Counted from the stretch's first letter, positions 1 through 9,771 are shown. The stretch: DNA of 64,000 nucleotides from an uncultured Pseudokineococcus sp. (GCF_947495735.1 NZ_CANMAA010000005.1:62001-126000); one strand, 5' to 3'. A program made the numbers and translations. Notes: generated by a model not told the origin, from the sequence alone.

Positions 1-939
1 ACGGCGGCCCTCGAGGCGCTCACCGGGGCGCCGTGGACGACGCCGGCCCCCGTCTCCGCGCTGCTCACCGGCGACGTCGCCCGGGGCACCGCCGCCGCCC
101 TGCCCCCCGACGCCGACGGCGCCCCGCCGGCGCCCCTGGACGCCGACGTGCTCGCGGCGGCGGCCGACTCGGTGGACGTGGCCGACGGGCTGCGGGGGAC
201 GCTCACCGACGCCTCCCCGCTGGTGGCCGCGCGCCTGCGCGCCGTGGCGGCCGCGGCGCTCGCCCAGCGGTCCGTGGACGACTGGGCCGCGAGGGTCGAG
301 GCCGCGGTGGCCGACGTGACCGCGCTGGCCGGCGGGGTCCGGCTGCTGCAGGGCGGCACCGTGACCGTGGTCGGCGCGGAGACCTCCGTGCCGGTCACGG
401 TGGCCAACGGCCTCGAGCAGGCGGTCGAGGTCGTCGTCACCGCCCGGGCGCCGTCACCGCGCGTGCGCGTCCTGCGGGACGTCCCGGCGACCGTCGCCGC
501 CGGCTCCCGCAGCCAGGTGCTGGTCCCGGTCGAGGCCGTCGGCGGGGGGGACACCGAGCTCCGCATCCAGCTCCGGAGCCCCGACGGCGAGCAGCTCGGC
601 CAGCAGGTCGTCGTGCCCGTCCAGGTCCGGCTGGAGTGGGCGGAGTGGGGCACCGCCGGCGTCGCGGCGCTCGGCGGCGTGGTGCTCGTCGCCGGCCTGG
701 TGCGCAGCGTCCGCCGGGTCCGCCACCGGCCGCCGGGCTCGGGGCCGCGCGTCCCCCCGGGCGCCGGCCCCCCGCCGGACCACGCGGCGCGGGGCGGCTC
801 ACCGCCCGGTGAGCCCGGCGACGACCCCCGCCGGCCGCCGCCGGGCGACCGGCGGACCGCGCGCACCAGCCTCCCGACCTCCCCCCAGCCCCAGGACGGG
901 GGCGCCCGCCCGGGCGCGCCCGCCGAGGAGACCCGATGA
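1..939 (+). CDS. DUF6049 family protein, C-terminal part (5' end outside window)
   Basis: The reading frame is open from the first base, so the gene begins upstream of the window. The visible part is about 312 residues. It holds an extracellular beta-rich region rich in Val/Thr/Ala, one membrane segment near residues 217-235, and a basic, Pro/Gly-rich tail that would be cytoplasmic. In actinomycetes a large secreted or anchored DUF6049 protein with this C-terminal architecture sits directly upstream of murJ, and here the stop overlaps the murJ ATG by four bases (ATGA). The family has no established function; position suggests a role in the cell envelope. Family assignment rests on context plus architecture, not on a signature residue. 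Confidence 0.7.
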   Translation, partial: TAALEALTGAPWTTPAPVSALLTGDVARGTAAALPPDADGAPPAPLDADVLAAAADSVDVADGLRGTLTDASPLVAARLRAVAAAALAQRSVDDWAARVEAAVADVTALAGGVRLLQGGTVTVVGAETSVPVTVANGLEQAVEVVVTARAPSPRVRVLRDVPATVAAGSRSQVLVPVEAVGGGDTELRIQLRSPDGEQLGQQVVVPVQVRLEWAEWGTAGVAALGGVVLVAGLVRSVRRVRHRPPGSGPRVPPGAGPPPDHAARGGSPPGEPGDDPRRPPPGDRRTARTSLPTSPQPQDGGARPGAPAEETR

Positions 940-2645
940 GCACCCCGAGCACGAGCCCCGCCGGCGGAGCCGCCCCGCCGCCCGACGCCGGACCCGACGC
1001 CGCCGTCGCGCCCGCAGCGGGCGGCCTGCGCTCGCTCGTGCGCTCCAGCAGCGTGATGGCCGCCGGCACGGCCGTCAGCCGCGTCCTCGGGCTGGTGCGC
1101 TCGATCGTCCTGGTCACGGCGATCGGCGCGGTCGGCACCGGCGCCGACGCCTTCGACGTCGCCAACCGCATCCCGAACATCGTCTACCTGCTCATCGCCG
1201 GGGGCGTGCTCAACGCGGTCCTCGTGCCCCAGATCGTCCGGGCCTCGCGCGACGCGGACGGCGGGAAGGTGTTCGTCGACCGCCTCGTCACCCTGGTCGT
1301 GGCCGGGCTCGCCGCCGTCACGGGCGTCTGCCTGCTGGCGGCGCCGCTGCTCGTCTGGGCCTACGCGTCCAGCTGGGGCGGGGACGAGCTGCGCCTCGCG
1401 ACGGCGATCGCCCTGTGGGTGCTGCCCCAGGTCTTCTTCTACGGGCTCTACACGGTGCTGGGCCAGGTGCTCAACGCCCGCGGGAGCTTCGGCCCCTACA
1501 TGTGGGCCCCGGTCGTCAACAACGTCGTCGCCATCTCGGGCCTGCTCGTCTTCCTCGCGCTGTTCGGCCGCGCCGAGGAGGGGGTGGGGCTCGAGACCCT
1601 CTCCTCCGGCATGGTCGCGCTCCTCGCGGGCACCGCGACGCTCGGCGTCGTCGCCCAGGCCCTCGTGCTGCTGGTGCCCCTGCGCCGCCTCGGTTTCACG
1701 TGGACCCCTCGGTTCGGCGTCCGCGGCGTGGGCCTGCGCAGCGCCGGGACGGTCGCCCTGTGGACCTTCGGCGGGATCCTCGTCTCCCAGGCCGCCTTCC
1801 TCGTCACGACGCAGGTCGCGGTCTACGCCACCGAGGGGGCCGGGGAGCCGCTCCCGGAGGACGTCGTCGTGCCCGGCCCGGCCGTCCTGGGCCTGGCGTA
1901 CCTCCTCTACGTGCTCCCGCACTCGCTCGTCGCCGTCTCCGTCGTCACGGCCCTGTTCACGCGCCTCGCCGGCCGCATCAGCGACGGCGACGAGACCGGG
2001 GCCCGCGCGGACATGTCCCTGGGGCTCCGGCTGCTCGGCGTCGTGTCGGTCTTGTCGGCCACGGGCCTGGTCGTCCTCGGCCCGCCCGTCGGCGTGCTCC
2101 TCTTCGGCGCCGGGAGCGGTGGCGTCATCGGCGCGACCGCCGCGGCCATGGCGCTCGGCCTGCCCTTCTACAGCGCCCTCTACCTCGTGCAGCGCGGCTT
2201 CTACGCCCGCGAGGACGGCCGTCGCCCCTTCGTCGGCGTGGCCGTGGCGGCCGCGACGTCGACGCTGCTCAACGTCGTCGTGGCCCTGACGGTGCCGGCG
2301 GAGCGGGTCGTCGTGGGCCTGGGGGTCTCCCAGGCCCTGGGCAACGTCGCCGGGCTCGTCACGGCCCTGGTGCTGCTGCACCGGACCGCCGGCTCCTTCG
2401 ACGGGTCCCGCGTCCTGCGCCTGCACGTGCGGGTGCTGCTGGCCGCCGTCGTCGCCGGCCTCGCCGGCTGGGGCGCGAGCAGCGGGGTGCAGGCGCTCCT
2501 GAGCGGCATCACCAGCAGGCCCACCGCCCTGGCGGTCGTGCTGGTCGCGGGAGCGGTCGTCGTCGTCGTCTACGTGCTGATGCTCCGGGTGACGCGCGTG
2601 CGCGAGCTCGACGACGTCGTCGCGCAGGTCCGCCGCGGCCGCTGA
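936..2645 (+). CDS. murJ: MurJ/MviN lipid II flippase
   Basis: A 569-residue polytopic membrane protein of the MOP exporter fold, predicted to flip lipid II across the membrane for peptidoglycan synthesis. After a 30-residue Ala/Pro-rich cytoplasmic leader comes the family start region (SVMAAGTAVSRVLGLVRSI), then about 14 hydrophobic segments. The motif DAFDVANRIPN in the first loop is characteristic of MurJ. The ATG overlaps the upstream stop, so translation is probably coupled. In mycobacteria MurJ carries a C-terminal pseudokinase; here the protein ends after the transmembrane bundle and the pseudokinase is a separate gene immediately downstream. Confidence 0.95.
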   Translation: MSTPSTSPAGGAAPPPDAGPDAAVAPAAGGLRSLVRSSSVMAAGTAVSRVLGLVRSIVLVTAIGAVGTGADAFDVANRIPNIVYLLIAGGVLNAVLVPQIVRASRDADGGKVFVDRLVTLVVAGLAAVTGVCLLAAPLLVWAYASSWGGDELRLATAIALWVLPQVFFYGLYTVLGQVLNARGSFGPYMWAPVVNNVVAISGLLVFLALFGRAEEGVGLETLSSGMVALLAGTATLGVVAQALVLLVPLRRLGFTWTPRFGVRGVGLRSAGTVALWTFGGILVSQAAFLVTTQVAVYATEGAGEPLPEDVVVPGPAVLGLAYLLYVLPHSLVAVSVVTALFTRLAGRISDGDETGARADMSLGLRLLGVVSVLSATGLVVLGPPVGVLLFGAGSGGVIGATAAAMALGLPFYSALYLVQRGFYAREDGRRPFVGVAVAAATSTLLNVVVALTVPAERVVVGLGVSQALGNVAGLVTALVLLHRTAGSFDGSRVLRLHVRVLLAAVVAGLAGWGASSGVQALLSGITSRPTALAVVLVAGAVVVVVYVLMLRVTRVRELDDVVAQVRRGR

Positions 2646-2768
2646 CCTCCCGGCCGCGGAGCAGGACGGCGCCTAGCCTGGCGAGGGCCGCCGGCGGGTC
2701 CGGGCGGCACGGGTCCCCGACGCACGCGGGGGGGCGCGCAGGGCGCCGGACGACGGAGGTGGCAGCAG

Positions 2769-4841
2769 GTGGAGGCAGCAGTCGCGCTGGCGGAGGGCGG
2801 CGCCCTCGCGGGGCGGTACCGGCTGGACCGGCGCACCGGGGGCACCGCGCCCGCGGGCGCCGGCGCTCCTGCCGGCAGCACGCAGACGTGGCGCGGGCAC
2901 GACCTCGTGCTGGACCGCCCGGTGGAGCTGCTGGCCGTGGCCGGCGGCGCCGAGGACGTCGTGGACGCCGCCCGCCGCGCCGCCCTGGTCGACGACGTCC
3001 GCGTCCTGCGCGTGCTCGACGTCGGGGACGACGCCGGCTGGGCCTTCGTCGTCACCGCCTCGGTGCCCGGGGAGAGCCTCGCCGCGCTCGTCGAGCGCTG
3101 CGGGCCGCTGCCCGCCCCGCTCGTGCGCACGCTGGTCGGGGAGGCGGCCCAGGCGCTGGAGCGCGCCCGCGCGCTCGGGCTGCACCACCGCCGCCTCAGC
3201 CCCTCCTGCCTCCACCGCGCCGCCGACGGCGGGGTCGTGGTGACGGGCGTGGAGGTCCGCGCCGCCGTCGACGAAGGCGGGCCGGCGGGGGCGCCCGCGG
3301 GCGACGTCGACCCCGGGGTCGCCGCGCGCGCCGACGCCGTGGCCCTCGTCGCGCTCGTCTACGCCGGCCTCACCGGGCGCTGGCCCGGTCCGCTGGGCGG
3401 CGAGGAGGCGGTCGACCCCGCCGGCACGGACGACGCCGACGGCCGCGCCCTGCCACTGGCCCCGCGCGTCGACGACGGACCCGTCCCGCCCGGCGACCTC
3501 GTCGACGGCGTCCCCGCGGACCTCGACGTGCTGTGCGCCGTGACGCTCGGCCCCCACGAGGACGGGCCCCGCACCCCCGGGGAGCTCGCCGAGCAGCTGG
3601 CCCCGTGGGGCTCGCCCTACGGCGACGGCCGCCCCGGCGGCGGAGGCCGGCGGGAGCTCGCCGAGCTCCTCGGGGCCGGGGTGCCCGCGGCGCGGCGCCA
3701 CGGCGGTACGGGCAGCAGCCCGGCCCCCCGGGCGGCGGGCGGCCCCGGGGAGGGGTCCGGGGACGGGCGTCCCGAGGACCGGTCCGCCGCGGACGACGTG
3801 GCTGAAGGCGAGCGCGTCCAGGGCGAGCGCGTGGGCCGGGACGGCGCCGCGGTGCCCGTGGGAGCCGTGGCCGCCCCCGCGGGGGCGGGCGTCGTCGCCG
3901 CGGGGGCTGGCGCCGTCGCCGCGGCCGCGGTGCCCGGCGCGGTGCCCGGCGCGGTGCCCGGCGGCGTCGGACGACCGCGCGCGGTGCGCCGACCGCCGCA
4001 GCCCACGGGCGGGGGCGCCGTCCCGGGCGGGCGGTCCGCGCCGGGCGAGTCCGGGGCGGGCCCGGGCGCAGGAGCCGGCGGCGGGCCGGGAGCCGGCGGC
4101 GGGCACGGCGGCGCCGGTGCCGGCGACCCCGGCGCCGCGGACGACCGCGGGGGGCCGCGCGCCGGCTCGACGGCGGCCGCCGCACCGGCCGAGCGGCCGG
4201 CGCGCGTCCAGACGGCGGTGGTGCTCGTCCTCGTGCTGGCCGCCGTCGCCGCCGCGCTGCTGCTCGCCGTCGGCGTCCTCACCGACCTCTGGGGCGGGGA
4301 CGACGGGGCGGCACCGCCGCCGGTCGCCACCGCCACGGCGACGGCGACGCCGGAGGAGGAGGTCGCCGAGGAGGCGGGAGAGCCCGAGCCCGAGCCCGGC
4401 CCCGAGCCGTCGTCCGCCCCTGCAGTCGCGTCCGCGCAGTCGCTGGACCCCCTGGGCGACGGCGAGGAGGGGGACGCCTCGGTCGACGACGCGCTCGACG
4501 GGGACCCCGGCACCGCCTGGACGTCCTCGACCTACGCGACGGCGGCCCTCGGCAACCTCAAGGAGGGCTTCGGGTACGCCCTCGACCTCGGCCGGGCGTC
4601 GACCGTCTCGGCCGTCACGCTCACCACCGCCGGCACCGGGGGGACGGTCGAGGTCCGCACGGCGCCGGGGGCCGAGCTCGACGGCTCCGAGGTCGTGGCC
4701 ACGGCCGAGCTGACGGGCGACGCGACGGAGGTCGTGCTCCCCGAGCCCACCTCGACCCGGCACCTGGTCCTGTGGTTCACGAGCCTGCCCGACGTCGGGG
4801 ACGGCTACCGCGTGGAGATGTCCTCGGTCCAGGTGCGGTGA
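2769..4841 (+). CDS. Membrane-anchored pseudokinase with extracellular discoidin-like domain
   Basis: This 690-residue protein has a protein-kinase fold at residues 15-280 that has lost catalysis: the HRD loop reads HHRRLSP, no DFG motif is present, and the beta-3 lysine is missing. A long disordered Gly/Ala/Pro linker follows (about 290-475), then one membrane helix (about 478-502), an acidic Thr/Glu/Pro stretch, and a C-terminal beta-sandwich that looks like an F5/8-type C (discoidin) sugar-binding domain (about 550-690). GTG was chosen as start because GGAGGT ends eight bases upstream. In mycobacteria the equivalent domain is fused to MurJ, is phosphorylated by PknB and recruits FhaA; the same role is inferred here because pknB and fhaA are also in the window. 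Confidence 0.8.
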   Translation: MEAAVALAEGGALAGRYRLDRRTGGTAPAGAGAPAGSTQTWRGHDLVLDRPVELLAVAGGAEDVVDAARRAALVDDVRVLRVLDVGDDAGWAFVVTASVPGESLAALVERCGPLPAPLVRTLVGEAAQALERARALGLHHRRLSPSCLHRAADGGVVVTGVEVRAAVDEGGPAGAPAGDVDPGVAARADAVALVALVYAGLTGRWPGPLGGEEAVDPAGTDDADGRALPLAPRVDDGPVPPGDLVDGVPADLDVLCAVTLGPHEDGPRTPGELAEQLAPWGSPYGDGRPGGGGRRELAELLGAGVPAARRHGGTGSSPAPRAAGGPGEGSGDGRPEDRSAADDVAEGERVQGERVGRDGAAVPVGAVAAPAGAGVVAAGAGAVAAAAVPGAVPGAVPGGVGRPRAVRRPPQPTGGGAVPGGRSAPGESGAGPGAGAGGGPGAGGGHGGAGAGDPGAADDRGGPRAGSTAAAAPAERPARVQTAVVLVLVLAAVAAALLLAVGVLTDLWGGDDGAAPPPVATATATATPEEEVAEEAGEPEPEPGPEPSSAPAVASAQSLDPLGDGEEGDASVDDALDGDPGTAWTSSTYATAALGNLKEGFGYALDLGRASTVSAVTLTTAGTGGTVEVRTAPGAELDGSEVVATAELTGDATEVVLPEPTSTRHLVLWFTSLPDVGDGYRVEMSSVQVR

Positions 4842-4868
4842 GCCCCGTGGGCGGGGGGTGACCCGGTC

Positions 4869-5648
4869 GTGAGCGCGGAGCCGCGGAGCCCCGGGCCCCG
4901 GGAGGACCCCCGCGACGACGCCGAGCTCCTGCGGGCCCACCTCGCCGGGGACGGCGACGCCTTCGGCGAGGTGGTGCGCCGTCACGCGCCGCGGCTGTGG
5001 GCCGTGGCCCTCGGCGTGCTCGGGGACCGCGAGGAGGCCGCGGACGCCGTGCAGGACGCCCTCGTGTCCGCGCTGCGGGCGGCGGGCTCGTTCCGCGGCG
5101 ACGCGGCGGTCACGACCTGGCTGCACCGCATCGTCGTCAACGCCAGCCTCGACCGCCTGCGGCGCGCGCGGGTGCGGCGCACGGTCCCCCTGGACGCCGA
5201 GGGGCCGGGGAGCGGGGCCGCCGGCCCGGCGGTGGAGCGCCTCGCCGCCCGGGGCGACGCGCACGCCGCGGTCGACCTGGAGGTCGACGTCGGGGCGGCG
5301 CTGGCCGAGCTGCCCGAGCACCAGCGCGCCGCCCTGGTGCTCGTCGACCTGCAGGACCTCCCCGTCGCGGAGGCGGCGGCCGTGCTCGGCGTGGCCGTCG
5401 GCACGGTGAAGTCCCGCTGCGCGCGCGGCCGCGCGGCCCTGGCGGTGCTGCTGCGCGCCCGGGGGCTGGACCCCCGCCGCGGCAGCGGGCCCTCGCCCGC
5501 CCCCGCGGCCCCGGACCTCGCGGGGAACCGCACCGGCGCCCGCGACGTCCGAGAGGTCGGGACGGCGACCGGAGCTCCGCACCGCCGTCCCCCCGCCGCG
5601 CCGCACGTCGACCCCGCCGCCCGCGCCCACCCCGAGGAGGTGCCGTGA
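4869..5648 (+). CDS. sigM: ECF RNA polymerase sigma factor, SigM type
   Basis: A 259-residue extracytoplasmic-function sigma factor. Region 2 lies at about residues 25-100 ([18 protein letters not shown] for region 2.2 and the following [16 protein letters not shown]). Region 4, with its helix-turn-helix, is at about 145-195 ([14 protein letters not shown] followed by [17 protein letters not shown]). The C-terminal 55 residues are a disordered Pro/Arg extension. The gene overlaps the downstream anti-sigma gene by four bases, as expected for a co-regulated pair. Its place between the MurJ pseudokinase and trxBA is that of sigM in Streptomyces and Mycobacterium, where it responds to oxidative or envelope stress. 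Confidence 0.9.
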   Translation: MSAEPRSPGPREDPRDDAELLRAHLAGDGDAFGEVVRRHAPRLWAVALGVLGDREEAADAVQDALVSALRAAGSFRGDAAVTTWLHRIVVNASLDRLRRARVRRTVPLDAEGPGSGAAGPAVERLAARGDAHAAVDLEVDVGAALAELPEHQRAALVLVDLQDLPVAEAAAVLGVAVGTVKSRCARGRAALAVLLRARGLDPRRGSGPSPAPAAPDLAGNRTGARDVREVGTATGAPHRRPPAAPHVDPAARAHPEEVP

Positions 5649-6754
5649 CCCGCCCCCGCCCCCCGCGCGACGAGGACCCCGACGAGGGCGGGCACGACCC
5701 CCGCGGAGGTCGGGGCTCCGAGGACGGGAGGGGCGGCGACGCCGGGACGAGCGGCGGCGGAGCCGGGCGCGGACGACCCGCCGGGGACGCGCCGGGGGAG
5801 GACGCACCGGGGCGCGGGGACCACCCGAGCGAGGAGGCGGTGGACGCGCTGCTGGACGTCGACCTCCACGAGGTGCGCGACCGCGGCGGACGGGGTGGCG
5901 ACGGGCCGCCCCCCGAGGCGCTGACGGCGGCGCACGTCCTCGCGTGCGAGCGCTGCCAGGCCGTCCTCGCCGACATGCGCGGGGTGCGCGGCCTGCTGCG
6001 GCGCCAGGGCTCCGGCACCCCGCCGCCCCCGGACGACCTGGCTGCGCGCATCACCGCCGCGGTGGCCTCCGACGCCGCCCGCGAGCGCCGCGCGGTCCGG
6101 GCCCGGCGCCGTCGCAGCGCGCTGGCCCTCGCGGCGTCCGTCGCGCTGGTGGGCGGGCTGGGCACCGCGCTGGCGCTGGAGGTCCGCGAGGCGCAGACGG
6201 GCGGCGCGGACATCGCCTCCGGCGGTGGGGCCGCAGGTGGTGGGGCCGGTCGCGGGGCCGGCGCAGCGGCCGGCGACCCCCTGGTGGTCGCCTCGGGCAC
6301 CGACTACGCGCTCGGCTCCCTGGGCGACCAGCTCCGCGCCGTCCTCGACGACCCCGCGAGCGCCGGCGCGAGCAGCGGCGCCGGCGTCGGGCCCGGAGGG
6401 CCCTCGGACGGGCCGGACCGCTCGGCCGGCGCGGAGCCCGACGCGGCTCCGGCGGAGCCGCGCGACGGCGGGACGCCCGCCGCGGCCGAGGCGGCCGGTG
6501 CCGCTCCGACGGCGCCCAGCGGCCTCGCCCTGCCCGCGGACCTCGACCCGTGCCTCACGGCGCTCGGGCGCCCGGACGCCGAGGTCGTGGCGGTCGACAC
6601 CGCGCGGTGGGAGGGCCGTCCGGCCGACGTCCTGGTGCTGCACGAGAGCGCCCCCGACCCCGGCTCGGCGTCGGGGCTGGCCGTGTGGGTGGTGCGCCTC
6701 GGCTGCCGCGGCGGCCAGGACGCCCTCCTGCACTACGAGGTCGTCGAGCGCTGA
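5645..6754 (+). CDS. rsmA: Zinc-associated anti-sigma factor of SigM
   Basis: This 369-residue membrane protein is predicted to hold SigM inactive. The start GTG shares GTGA with the sigM stop. Residues 1-60 are disordered and acidic. A ZAS-type motif H-x3-C-x2-C (HVLACERC, about residues 98-105) suggests zinc or iron-sulfur binding. One membrane helix follows at about 160-180 ([20 protein letters not shown]), then a roughly 180-residue extracytoplasmic region of low complexity ending in a compact domain with two Cys residues (DPCLTALG and RLGCRGG). The Streptomyces counterpart RsmA was reported to bind an iron-sulfur cluster; whether this one does cannot be seen from sequence. Confidence 0.85.
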   Translation: MTRPRPPRDEDPDEGGHDPRGGRGSEDGRGGDAGTSGGGAGRGRPAGDAPGEDAPGRGDHPSEEAVDALLDVDLHEVRDRGGRGGDGPPPEALTAAHVLACERCQAVLADMRGVRGLLRRQGSGTPPPPDDLAARITAAVASDAARERRAVRARRRRSALALAASVALVGGLGTALALEVREAQTGGADIASGGGAAGGGAGRGAGAAAGDPLVVASGTDYALGSLGDQLRAVLDDPASAGASSGAGVGPGGPSDGPDRSAGAEPDAAPAEPRDGGTPAAAEAAGAAPTAPSGLALPADLDPCLTALGRPDAEVVAVDTARWEGRPADVLVLHESAPDPGSASGLAVWVVRLGCRGGQDALLHYEVVER

Positions 6755-6762
6755 CGGGGTCG

Positions 6763-6789
6763 GGAACAGCCGCGTCGGCACGTGGCGTT
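6763..6789 (+). promoter_or_regulatory. Candidate SigR/SigH-type promoter of trxBA
   Basis: GGAAC at 6763-6767 is followed after 19 bases by GTT at 6787-6789. This fits the known SigR/SigH family consensus (GGAAT or GGAAC, 18-19 bases, GTT) that drives trxBA in Streptomyces. It lies about 145 bases upstream of trxB and just after the anti-sigma gene. Recognised by eye only; in a GC-rich genome such a short match can occur by chance. Confidence 0.4.
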
Positions 6790-6933
6790 GAGCCGGTCGA
6801 CCGACGCACCACCCGGCAGGGGCCGTGCGGCGGCGGTGCCTGGGAGGATCCGGGACCGCAGCCCGGCGCGGCGGGCCCGGGGATCGTCCCGGCCGGCCCG
6901 ACCCGCCACCGACCAGCGAGGAGCGCAGACAGC

Positions 6934-7947
6934 GTGAGCGACGACGTCCGCAACGTGATCATCGTGGGCAGCGGCCCGGCCGGCTACACCGCGGCCATCT
7001 ACGCCGCCCGAGCCAACCTCGCACCGCTGGTGGTGGCCGGCTCGGTCACGGCCGGCGGCGCGCTCATGAACACCACGGAGATCGAGAACTTCCCGGGCTT
7101 CCCCGACGGGCTCATGGGGCCGGACCTCATGGACAAGATGCAGGCCCAGGCCGAGCGCTTCGGCTCCGAGGTCGTCTTCGACGACGCCGCCGAGATGCAC
7201 CTCGAGGGCGACGTCAAGACGGTCGTCCTGGGCAGCGGGGAGGTGCACCGCGCCCGCACGGTGATCCTGGCGCTCGGCTCGGCCTACCGCGAGATCGGCC
7301 TGGAGAACGAGAAGCGCCTGTCCGGCCGCGGCGTCAGCTGGTGCGCCACGTGCGACGGGTTCTTCTTCAAGGACCAGGACATCGCCGTCGTCGGCGGCGG
7401 CGACTCCGCGGTGGAGGAGGCCACCTTCCTCACCCGCTTCGCGCGCTCGGTCACCCTCGTGCACCGCCGCGAGGAGCTGCGCGCCTCGAAGGTCATGCAG
7501 GACAGGGTCTTCGGCAACGACAAGATGCGTTTCGCGTGGAACACCGAGGTCGTGGACGTCCTCGGCCAGGACAAGGTCTCCGGGCTGCGCGTGCGCAGCA
7601 CCGAGGACGGCACCGAGCGCGACCTCGACGTCACCGGCCTGTTCGTCGCCATCGGCCACGACCCCCGCGTCGACCTGGTCAAGGACCAGGTGACGATCAA
7701 CGACCACGGGTTCATCGACGTCCAGGGCCGGTCCTCGCGGACCAACCTCCCGGGCGTGTTCGCGTGCGGCGACGTCGTCGACCACGAGTACATGCAGGCC
7801 ATCACCGCGGCCGGCAGCGGCTGCACGGCCGCGCTGGACGCCGAGCGCTACCTCGCCGAGCTGGGTGACGCCGGGGGCCCGAGCCCGGACGCCAGCCTCA
7901 TCGAGGCCAAGCCGGAGATGGCCGGCACCGCGGGCAACCGCCCCTGA
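6934..7947 (+). CDS. trxB: Thioredoxin-disulfide reductase
   Basis: A 337-residue FAD/NADPH enzyme that reduces thioredoxin. Visible motifs are GSGPAG for FAD near residue 12, the redox-active CATC pair near 138, GGGDSAVEE for NADPH near 156, and the second FAD motif GVFACGDV near 278. Length matches bacterial low-molecular-weight TrxB, plus a short variable C-terminal tail. The start is the GTG after a GAGGAG ribosome site; the frame is open far upstream but not coding-like there. trxA follows after 88 bases, so the two form the usual trxBA unit downstream of the sigM operon. Confidence 0.97.
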   Translation: MSDDVRNVIIVGSGPAGYTAAIYAARANLAPLVVAGSVTAGGALMNTTEIENFPGFPDGLMGPDLMDKMQAQAERFGSEVVFDDAAEMHLEGDVKTVVLGSGEVHRARTVILALGSAYREIGLENEKRLSGRGVSWCATCDGFFFKDQDIAVVGGGDSAVEEATFLTRFARSVTLVHRREELRASKVMQDRVFGNDKMRFAWNTEVVDVLGQDKVSGLRVRSTEDGTERDLDVTGLFVAIGHDPRVDLVKDQVTINDHGFIDVQGRSSRTNLPGVFACGDVVDHEYMQAITAAGSGCTAALDAERYLAELGDAGGPSPDASLIEAKPEMAGTAGNRP

Positions 7948-8035
7948 GCGCCCGGACCTCGACAGCCACCCCCAGCAGCGCCCCGGCGCCCCCGGGGTCA
8001 CCGCTCCCCCAACCCCGCACCCCCGAGGAGACACC

Positions 8036-8359
8036 GTGAGCACCAAGCCGGTCACCGACGACACGTTCGACGCCGAGGTCCTGAAGGCCGACAAGCCCGT
8101 CCTCGTCGACTTCTGGGCCCCCTGGTGCGGCCCCTGCCGCCAGGTCTCCCCGATCCTCGAGGAGCTGTCGACGGAGTACGCCGACAAGATCGAGGTCGTC
8201 AAGGTCAACACCGACGAGAACCCCCGCATCGCGGCGAGCTACGGGATCACCTCGATCCCCACGCTGAACGTCTACTCCGGCGGCGAGCTCGTGAAGTCGC
8301 TCGTCGGCGCCAAGCCCAAGCCCGCGCTCGTCCGCGAGCTGTCCGACTTCCTGTCCTGA
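8036..8359 (+). CDS. trxA: Thioredoxin
   Basis: A 107-residue classical thioredoxin with the active site WCGPC at residues 31-35, the conserved DFWAPWC context and the cis-proline loop SIPTL. It reduces disulfides in cytosolic proteins using electrons from TrxB. GAGGAG lies just upstream of the GTG start. The gene is followed 54 bases later by a strong intrinsic-terminator-like hairpin, which marks the end of the trxBA transcript. Confidence 0.97.
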   Translation: MSTKPVTDDTFDAEVLKADKPVLVDFWAPWCGPCRQVSPILEELSTEYADKIEVVKVNTDENPRIAASYGITSIPTLNVYSGGELVKSLVGAKPKPALVRELSDFLS

Positions 8360-8413
8360 CGACGGCGCCCCCACGGGCGCCGCAGCGCACCCCGTCCGCT
8401 CCACCGGGCGCGG

Positions 8414-8453
8414 GACGACGGCTCTCGGCCCTACTGGGCCGGGAGCCGTCGTC
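8414..8453 (+). terminator. Long hairpin after trxA
   Basis: An 18-bp inverted repeat (8414-8431 with 8436-8453) has one G-T wobble and a TACT loop. There is no T-run after it, which is normal for high-GC actinomycete terminators. It separates trxA from cwlM. Confidence 0.7.
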
Positions 8454-8565
8454 GTCCCCGGGGGCCTCCGGCCCCACCGGCGTGGTACCAACTCCCTCCG
8501 GCCCGCAACACGCGCGACCCGCCGGCGGCCCGCCGCCCGCGACCCGACCGCCCCAGGAGGCTCTC

Positions 8566-9729
8566 GTGACCGGTCCCCAGCACCTCCTGCGCCGCGGCGA
8601 CGCCGGCCCGCGCGTCGCGGCCCTGCGCGAGCTGCTGGACCGCGCGGGCGCCGGCGGCGCCGCCGCCCGCCAGGGCGAGGAGGAGCTCTTCGACGGCGCG
8701 CTCGAGCAGGTCGTGCGCGCCTTCCAGCAGGACCGGGGACTGCGGGCCGACGGCGTCGTCGGGCCCCAGACCTCCCGGGCCGTCGACGGCGCCCGGTGGC
8801 GCCTCGGGGACCGCGTGCTGCGCTTCGTGCCCGGCCACCTGATCCACGGGGACGACGTCAGCGCCCTCCAGGACAGGCTCCTGGCGCTCGGGCTCCTGGA
8901 CGACCGGCGCGACGGGCGCTACGGGCCGCGCACGGAGGCCGGCGTCCGAGAGCTCCAGCGCAGCACCGGGACCGCTGTCGACGGCGTCCTCGGCCCCGAG
9001 ACGCTCGAGGCCCTCCGGCGCCTGGACCGCTCCGTCGGCGGTGGGGACGCCAGCGCCCTGCGCGACGCCGAGCGCACCGCTCAGGCCCGGCGCCGCCCCT
9101 CCGGGCGGGTGGTCCTCGTCGACCCCGCCCACGGCGGCGCGGACCTCGGGTCGGTCGGCCACGGGCTGGACGAGGCCGCCGTCGTCCTCGACCTCGCCCA
9201 GCGGCTGGAGGGCAGGCTGGCGGCTGCCGGGACGACCGCGGTGCTCTCCCGCGGGGCCGAGCAGCGCCCGGCCCCCGAAGAGCGCGCGGAGCTGGCCGAG
9301 TCCGTCGGCGCCGACGTGGTGGTCTCGCTCCACTGCGACGCGCTGGTGCGCCCGGGCGCCGACGGCGCCGTCCCCGGCTCTCCGGCCGCCGGGCTGGCCA
9401 CGTTCTCGTGGGGGTCGGGCCCTTCCCGCTCTGCGGAAGGCGCGCGCCTGGCCGGCCTCGTCCACCGCGAGCTCCTGGCGAGGACGGACCTGGCGGACTG
9501 CCGCACGCACACGTGGAACACCGACGTGCTGCGGATGACCCGGATGCCGGCCGTGCGCGTCGAGCTCGGCTACCTCACGTCCCCGGACGACGCCGCGCGC
9601 CTGGCCGACCCGGCCTTCCGGGACCGCTGCGCCCAGGCCCTGGCCGCCGCCGTGCACCGCTTCTTCCTCCCCGACGACGAGGACGTGCCGACCGGCGTCC
9701 TGCCGGTCGTCGCCGCGCCGGGCGGCTGA
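8566..9729 (+). CDS. cwlM: CwlM-type N-acetylmuramoyl-L-alanine amidase family protein
   Basis: This 387-residue protein has two N-terminal peptidoglycan-binding (PG_binding_1) repeats at about residues 5-75 and 88-155 and a C-terminal Amidase_3 domain at about 180-375. Amidase zinc ligands appear present: His in DPAHGG (usually DPGHGG), the following Glu, and His in SLHCDA. The catalytic Glu is in VELGYLTS. No signal peptide is visible. That fits mycobacterial CwlM, which stays in the cytoplasm and, when phosphorylated by PknB, activates MurA rather than cutting peptidoglycan. The start GTG follows AGGAGG by five bases. Whether this protein hydrolyses wall or regulates is open. Confidence 0.88.
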   Translation: MTGPQHLLRRGDAGPRVAALRELLDRAGAGGAAARQGEEELFDGALEQVVRAFQQDRGLRADGVVGPQTSRAVDGARWRLGDRVLRFVPGHLIHGDDVSALQDRLLALGLLDDRRDGRYGPRTEAGVRELQRSTGTAVDGVLGPETLEALRRLDRSVGGGDASALRDAERTAQARRRPSGRVVLVDPAHGGADLGSVGHGLDEAAVVLDLAQRLEGRLAAAGTTAVLSRGAEQRPAPEERAELAESVGADVVVSLHCDALVRPGADGAVPGSPAAGLATFSWGSGPSRSAEGARLAGLVHRELLARTDLADCRTHTWNTDVLRMTRMPAVRVELGYLTSPDDAARLADPAFRDRCAQALAAAVHRFFLPDDEDVPTGVLPVVAAPGG

Positions 9730-9771
9730 GGGAGCGACCGCCTCGGGGGCGCCGCGCCGGCTCGCCGCTCG

